Source of the DNA: Mollicutes bacterium
GTDB lineage: Bacteria; Bacillota_I; Bacilli_A; RF39; UBA660
Assembly: GCA_012520055.1 (NCBI GenBank)
Contig: JAAYPA010000029.1
Location: 1-40,095 of the forward strand
Reading direction: 5' to 3'
Length of the DNA: 40,095 nucleotides
Part shown: positions 37,187-40,095 of the stretch, one piece after another
Layout of the letters: each line of letters starts with the position of its first letter
Position numbering within the stretch: the first letter of the stretch is position 1
The notes under the pieces: generated by a model
Told to the model about the DNA's origin: nothing
Databases searched by the model: none
What the model saw: the letters and a program-made list of their open reading frames with translations, nothing else
Program-made: the position numbers and the translations under genes

Positions 37187-38236
37187 TTAAAATAATTTAC
37201 AATTATTTATAAACTCTTGATATAAAGAATCTTTAACTAAATTATTTTTACGCAACTTTTTGATTTCTTTTTTAATATTATATATTTTATATTCTTCATA
37301 ATTATTTTTTTGAAGTAAATATTCTATCGTTTTAATTACCATTATTTTTGGATCATTAGTATGAAATTTTCTTTCTAAACGTGAAATTATTTCCGAATTT
37401 ATTTTTCGAATTAATCTTTTATAATACCTACTTGGCTTAGAATAAAAATAATAATCATAACCATCTAAATTTTTTACTACTTTTAAAGTATCATAATATC
37501 CCATTTTAATATGATCTATATTGGAATCTTTATCAAAAATAATCATTGATCCTAAACTTTTTTTAGGTGCTATTTCAATAACTTCAGTTTCTTCGTATAA
37601 TTTTGGTTTCTTTCTACCTATTCCTTTAATTCTGATAGCATATATTTTTTTGCATCCTTGTCTTTCCAAAAAAGGAACAGGAAGAATACTATAAAAACCA
37701 CCATCTAAATAATAATTATCATCAATAATTTTTTTAAAAGAAAAAATTGGCAGATAACAAGAAGCTAAAATATATTCAGAAAGTTTTCCTTCTGGTATAT
37801 CATCGATAGTTAGTTCTATTGGAGTAAATCCCTTTACTTTAACTGTTACCAAACCGTATTTAATTTTACTATTACGGACTTTTTTTTCATTAATATTTTC
37901 TTTTATGGACTTTAATAATAAAGTTGTATCAATACCTTTATTTTTTAAAATTAATTTCAAATTTGTTAAACCTAATTTAAAATCTTCCAAATGAATATTT
38001 TTAGATTTTATTTTAGATACTAAATCACTGTTAATACCTAAAATTTCCGTAGTGGTATTAATCCATAAATCAATCATTTTATCCAAATCCCCTTGGACTA
38101 TTAATGCGGCATTCAAAGCTCCGATTGAAGTTCCCGCAATCATTTTTGGTTTAATACCACATTCTTTAAGAGCTAAGTAAGCACCGGCTTGGTAAGCGCC
38201 TCTTGCTCCCCCACCTTCAAGAGCAATTCCTATCAT
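37187..38236 (-). CDS. Patatin-like phospholipase family protein
   Basis: 349 aa; 'GGGARGAYQAG', 'GTSIGALNAA', 'DGGFYSILP'. Confidence 0.92.
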   Translation of the reverse strand: MIGIALEGGGARGAYQAGAYLALKECGIKPKMIAGTSIGALNAALIVQGDLDKMIDLWINTTTEILGINSDLVSKIKSKNIHLEDFKLGLTNLKLILKNKGIDTTLLLKSIKENINEKKVRNSKIKYGLVTVKVKGFTPIELTIDDIPEGKLSEYILASCYLPIFSFKKIIDDNYYLDGGFYSILPVPFLERQGCKKIYAIRIKGIGRKKPKLYEETEVIEIAPKKSLGSMIIFDKDSNIDHIKMGYYDTLKVVKNLDGYDYYFYSKPSRYYKRLIRKINSEIISRLERKFHTNDPKIMVIKTIEYLLQKNNYEEYKIYNIKKEIKKLRKNNLVKDSLYQEFINNCKLF

Positions 38237-38974
38237 TTATATCACCAACCCTAATAACATAATCAAAATACCCGTTAAAATACCATAAATAGCATACTTA
38301 TTAAAGTTTTCCTTTAATTCATTAATTAATTCAAAACAAATAATATAAAATATCATACCAATAGTAATACTTAATAAAGTACCTAAGAAGAAATCTGAAA
38401 GCATATCTTTAAAAATAAAAACTAATATACCTCCTATTAAAGTAGATAATGTTAATAATCCTAAATTTATCCACAGCTTCTTTTTATTATCTTTAAGTAA
38501 AGCTGTTATTTTAATACCAAAAGGGATATTATGTAAAGCTACTCCTAAAGCATAAATAATTCCTGATTTAAAGCTTGATTCAGCAATTGCACCAATACCA
38601 ATACCTTCTACAATATTATGAATAATAATCGCAATTGATGTCATAACCCCAATATGAGTTAAATGATCATGATCATCTTTTTCAGTATGATCATGATGAT
38701 GAGGAACTAATTTTTCAAGTATTAATAATAACGCTATACCAACTAAAATTCCTCCCCCAATGGCTAAAAATTTATAATCAGGAAAAAGTTCAAAACATTC
38801 CGGTAAAATATCTAAAATTACTAATAATATTAATACGACAAAACTTATTCCCAAGCTAAAACTTATTAAATTCTTTTTATTGTTTACAAATAAAGAAATT
38901 AAGGCTCCAGCTAAAAAAAACAAACCCACTAACAAAGTAATTAATAAGCTTTGCACATATATCACCACTAACAT
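38237..38974 (-). CDS. ZIP family metal transporter with His-rich loop
   Basis: 245 aa; 'PHHHDHTEKDDHDHLTH', 'IIHNIVEGIGIGAIAESS', 'ALHNIPFGI'. Confidence 0.88.
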   Translation of the reverse strand: MLVVIYVQSLLITLLVGLFFLAGALISLFVNNKKNLISFSLGISFVVLILLVILDILPECFELFPDYKFLAIGGGILVGIALLLILEKLVPHHHDHTEKDDHDHLTHIGVMTSIAIIIHNIVEGIGIGAIAESSFKSGIIYALGVALHNIPFGIKITALLKDNKKKLWINLGLLTLSTLIGGILVFIFKDMLSDFFLGTLLSITIGMIFYIICFELINELKENFNKYAIYGILTGILIMLLGLVI

Positions 38975-38988
38975 TTTAAACCACTAAT

Positions 38989-39014
38989 CAAAAAAAAGCT
39001 AGTAGAACTAGCTT
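38989..39014 (-). terminator. Intrinsic terminator downstream of the 39026.. gene
   Basis: Minus: AAGCTAGT-TCT-ACTAGCTT + T tract. Confidence 0.65.
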
Positions 39015-39025
39015 AAGAAATTTTC

Positions 39026-40095
39026 TTATTCTGTTACTCGGTAAGGATTCGTTAGTGTTCCTTCTCCGGTTACGATTATATCAGCTTTTAAATTAATGAC
39101 CGGACGTAAACTATCATATTCTACTGTCCTTGTAACACTAGTACCAGAGATGTTAGCATGATAATCTATAGCCCATATAGTTGCTTCTTTATCAATATCA
39201 AAAAATGCATAAGGGGACATTGTATAATATGGGAAAAATACAAATAAATAGTTGTTAACATTTTGAGTCCCATAAATTAAACCGGCTATCATTGCCTCAT
39301 CAATAGTAATTAATCCAACCGGATATGTTAATGCTCCGTTTCCTTTAATTGTGTCTATGGTAGTAAAACGGTCATTTTTTAAGGCACATTTTAAAGTAGG
39401 GTTTTTCTCGGTGTATATTCTAAATCTGGGAGCATAACTAGAGTAAAATTGCCCATAACCCAGTGATTCAATTTCATCACCGCTAATTTCTTCAGCAAAT
39501 TGACGATCATTACAAAAAATATTATCAGCTATTTTATTTTCAAATAGTTGACCAGATATATTTTCTTCATACCACAAATCTAATTGCACTTTAGCATCAC
39601 TATCTGTTTGATTATAATTTGCAGCTGCCGGTATAGAACCATTTCTTTGGGTAGAAGCAACTCCTTTTGGACCACCATACATATAGCCAACATATTTGTT
39701 ATCATTAAAAACACTTGAATATGTGTAAAATCCTATTACAGTTTCAGGCCCTATGTCATTCATAGTACCATTTTGATCAAAATCTTCTTCAGTACCATTG
39801 TATATTATTCTAATTGATCCATCTCCATTAATACGTAAGATTTTCCATTGAAATCCACCAAATATTAGATTGTTTTTTAGGATATTTTTATTACCTCGAT
39901 AATAATAGCTAGTTCCATATTCATCTTCCATAGCATAAATTCCGGTGTCGCTTTCCGTAGATATCGATGAAAAATTAGGATTTCCTTTTGATATTATTGC
40001 CGAAGTACCATCTTCTTGCCATAATATTGCATTTCTAAGTGTTAAAGGTACCGGATTATATCTCAAATTAGCTGTCATCGTAATCTTGGCACTAA
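39026..40095 (-). CDS. Secreted TasA-like paralogue, C-terminal part (5' end outside the window)
   Basis: Frame stays open upstream of the ORF-track ATG (…SAKITMTANLRYN) to the window edge; C-terminal module YGTSYYYRG...GFQWKILRINGDGSIRIIYNGTEED as in 24818..26344. Confidence 0.78.
   Translation of the reverse strand, partial: SAKITMTANLRYNPVPLTLRNAILWQEDGTSAIISKGNPNFSSISTESDTGIYAMEDEYGTSYYYRGNKNILKNNLIFGGFQWKILRINGDGSIRIIYNGTEEDFDQNGTMNDIGPETVIGFYTYSSVFNDNKYVGYMYGGPKGVASTQRNGSIPAAANYNQTDSDAKVQLDLWYEENISGQLFENKIADNIFCNDRQFAEEISGDEIESLGYGQFYSSYAPRFRIYTEKNPTLKCALKNDRFTTIDTIKGNGALTYPVGLITIDEAMIAGLIYGTQNVNNYLFVFFPYYTMSPYAFFDIDKEATIWAIDYHANISGTSVTRTVEYDSLRPVINLKADIIVTGEGTLTNPYRVTE

Noticed and set aside
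1-40095. tRNA/rRNA genes and CRISPR arrays
   Set aside because: No cloverleaf-like GC-rich segments, rRNA signature or regularly spaced repeats were recognised by eye; a tRNAscan/minced run would be needed to exclude them fully.

Overview
This is a low-GC chromosomal segment that looks like a gut-type Firmicute from the Bacilli/RF39/Erysipelotrichia-like range. That lineage call is inferred from composition and gene content only. Most genes are on the minus strand. Recognisable blocks: (i) a compact sporulation operon, STAS/SpoIIAA-like > sigma F-like > spoVAC-spoVAD-spoVAE; (ii) RNase J (+) and a ZIP transporter; (iii) a membrane-anchored XRE regulator divergent from a SHOCT protein, with 21-bp-spaced repeats between them; (iv) a degenerate IS3-family element inserted in the loop of a terminator-like hairpin; (v) housekeeping and sporulation genes (AP endonuclease IV, flavodoxin, RlmD-type methyltransferase, RluB-type synthase, SpmA/SpmB, D-Ala-D-Ala carboxypeptidase, prepilin peptidase, PilC, phosphohexomutase, ferritin-like protein, GpmI, CdaR/CdaA); (vi) a large SipW/TasA-like secreted-protein region (about 24.8-35.2 kb, with further members at both window ends), including a pseudogene made by an internal deletion; (vii) a methyltransferase, YebC, a patatin-like protein and a second ZIP transporter. 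Strongest leads: the missing SpoIIAB combined with loss of the SpoIIAA phospho-acceptor serine; the IS in a terminator loop with a reconstructable 3-bp target duplication; the iteron-like operator; a 41-aa ORF with six consecutive cysteines just before a bidirectional terminator; and the expanded TasA-like/'WRIIRINGDGSIR' secreted family. No searches were run; family names come from motif recognition.
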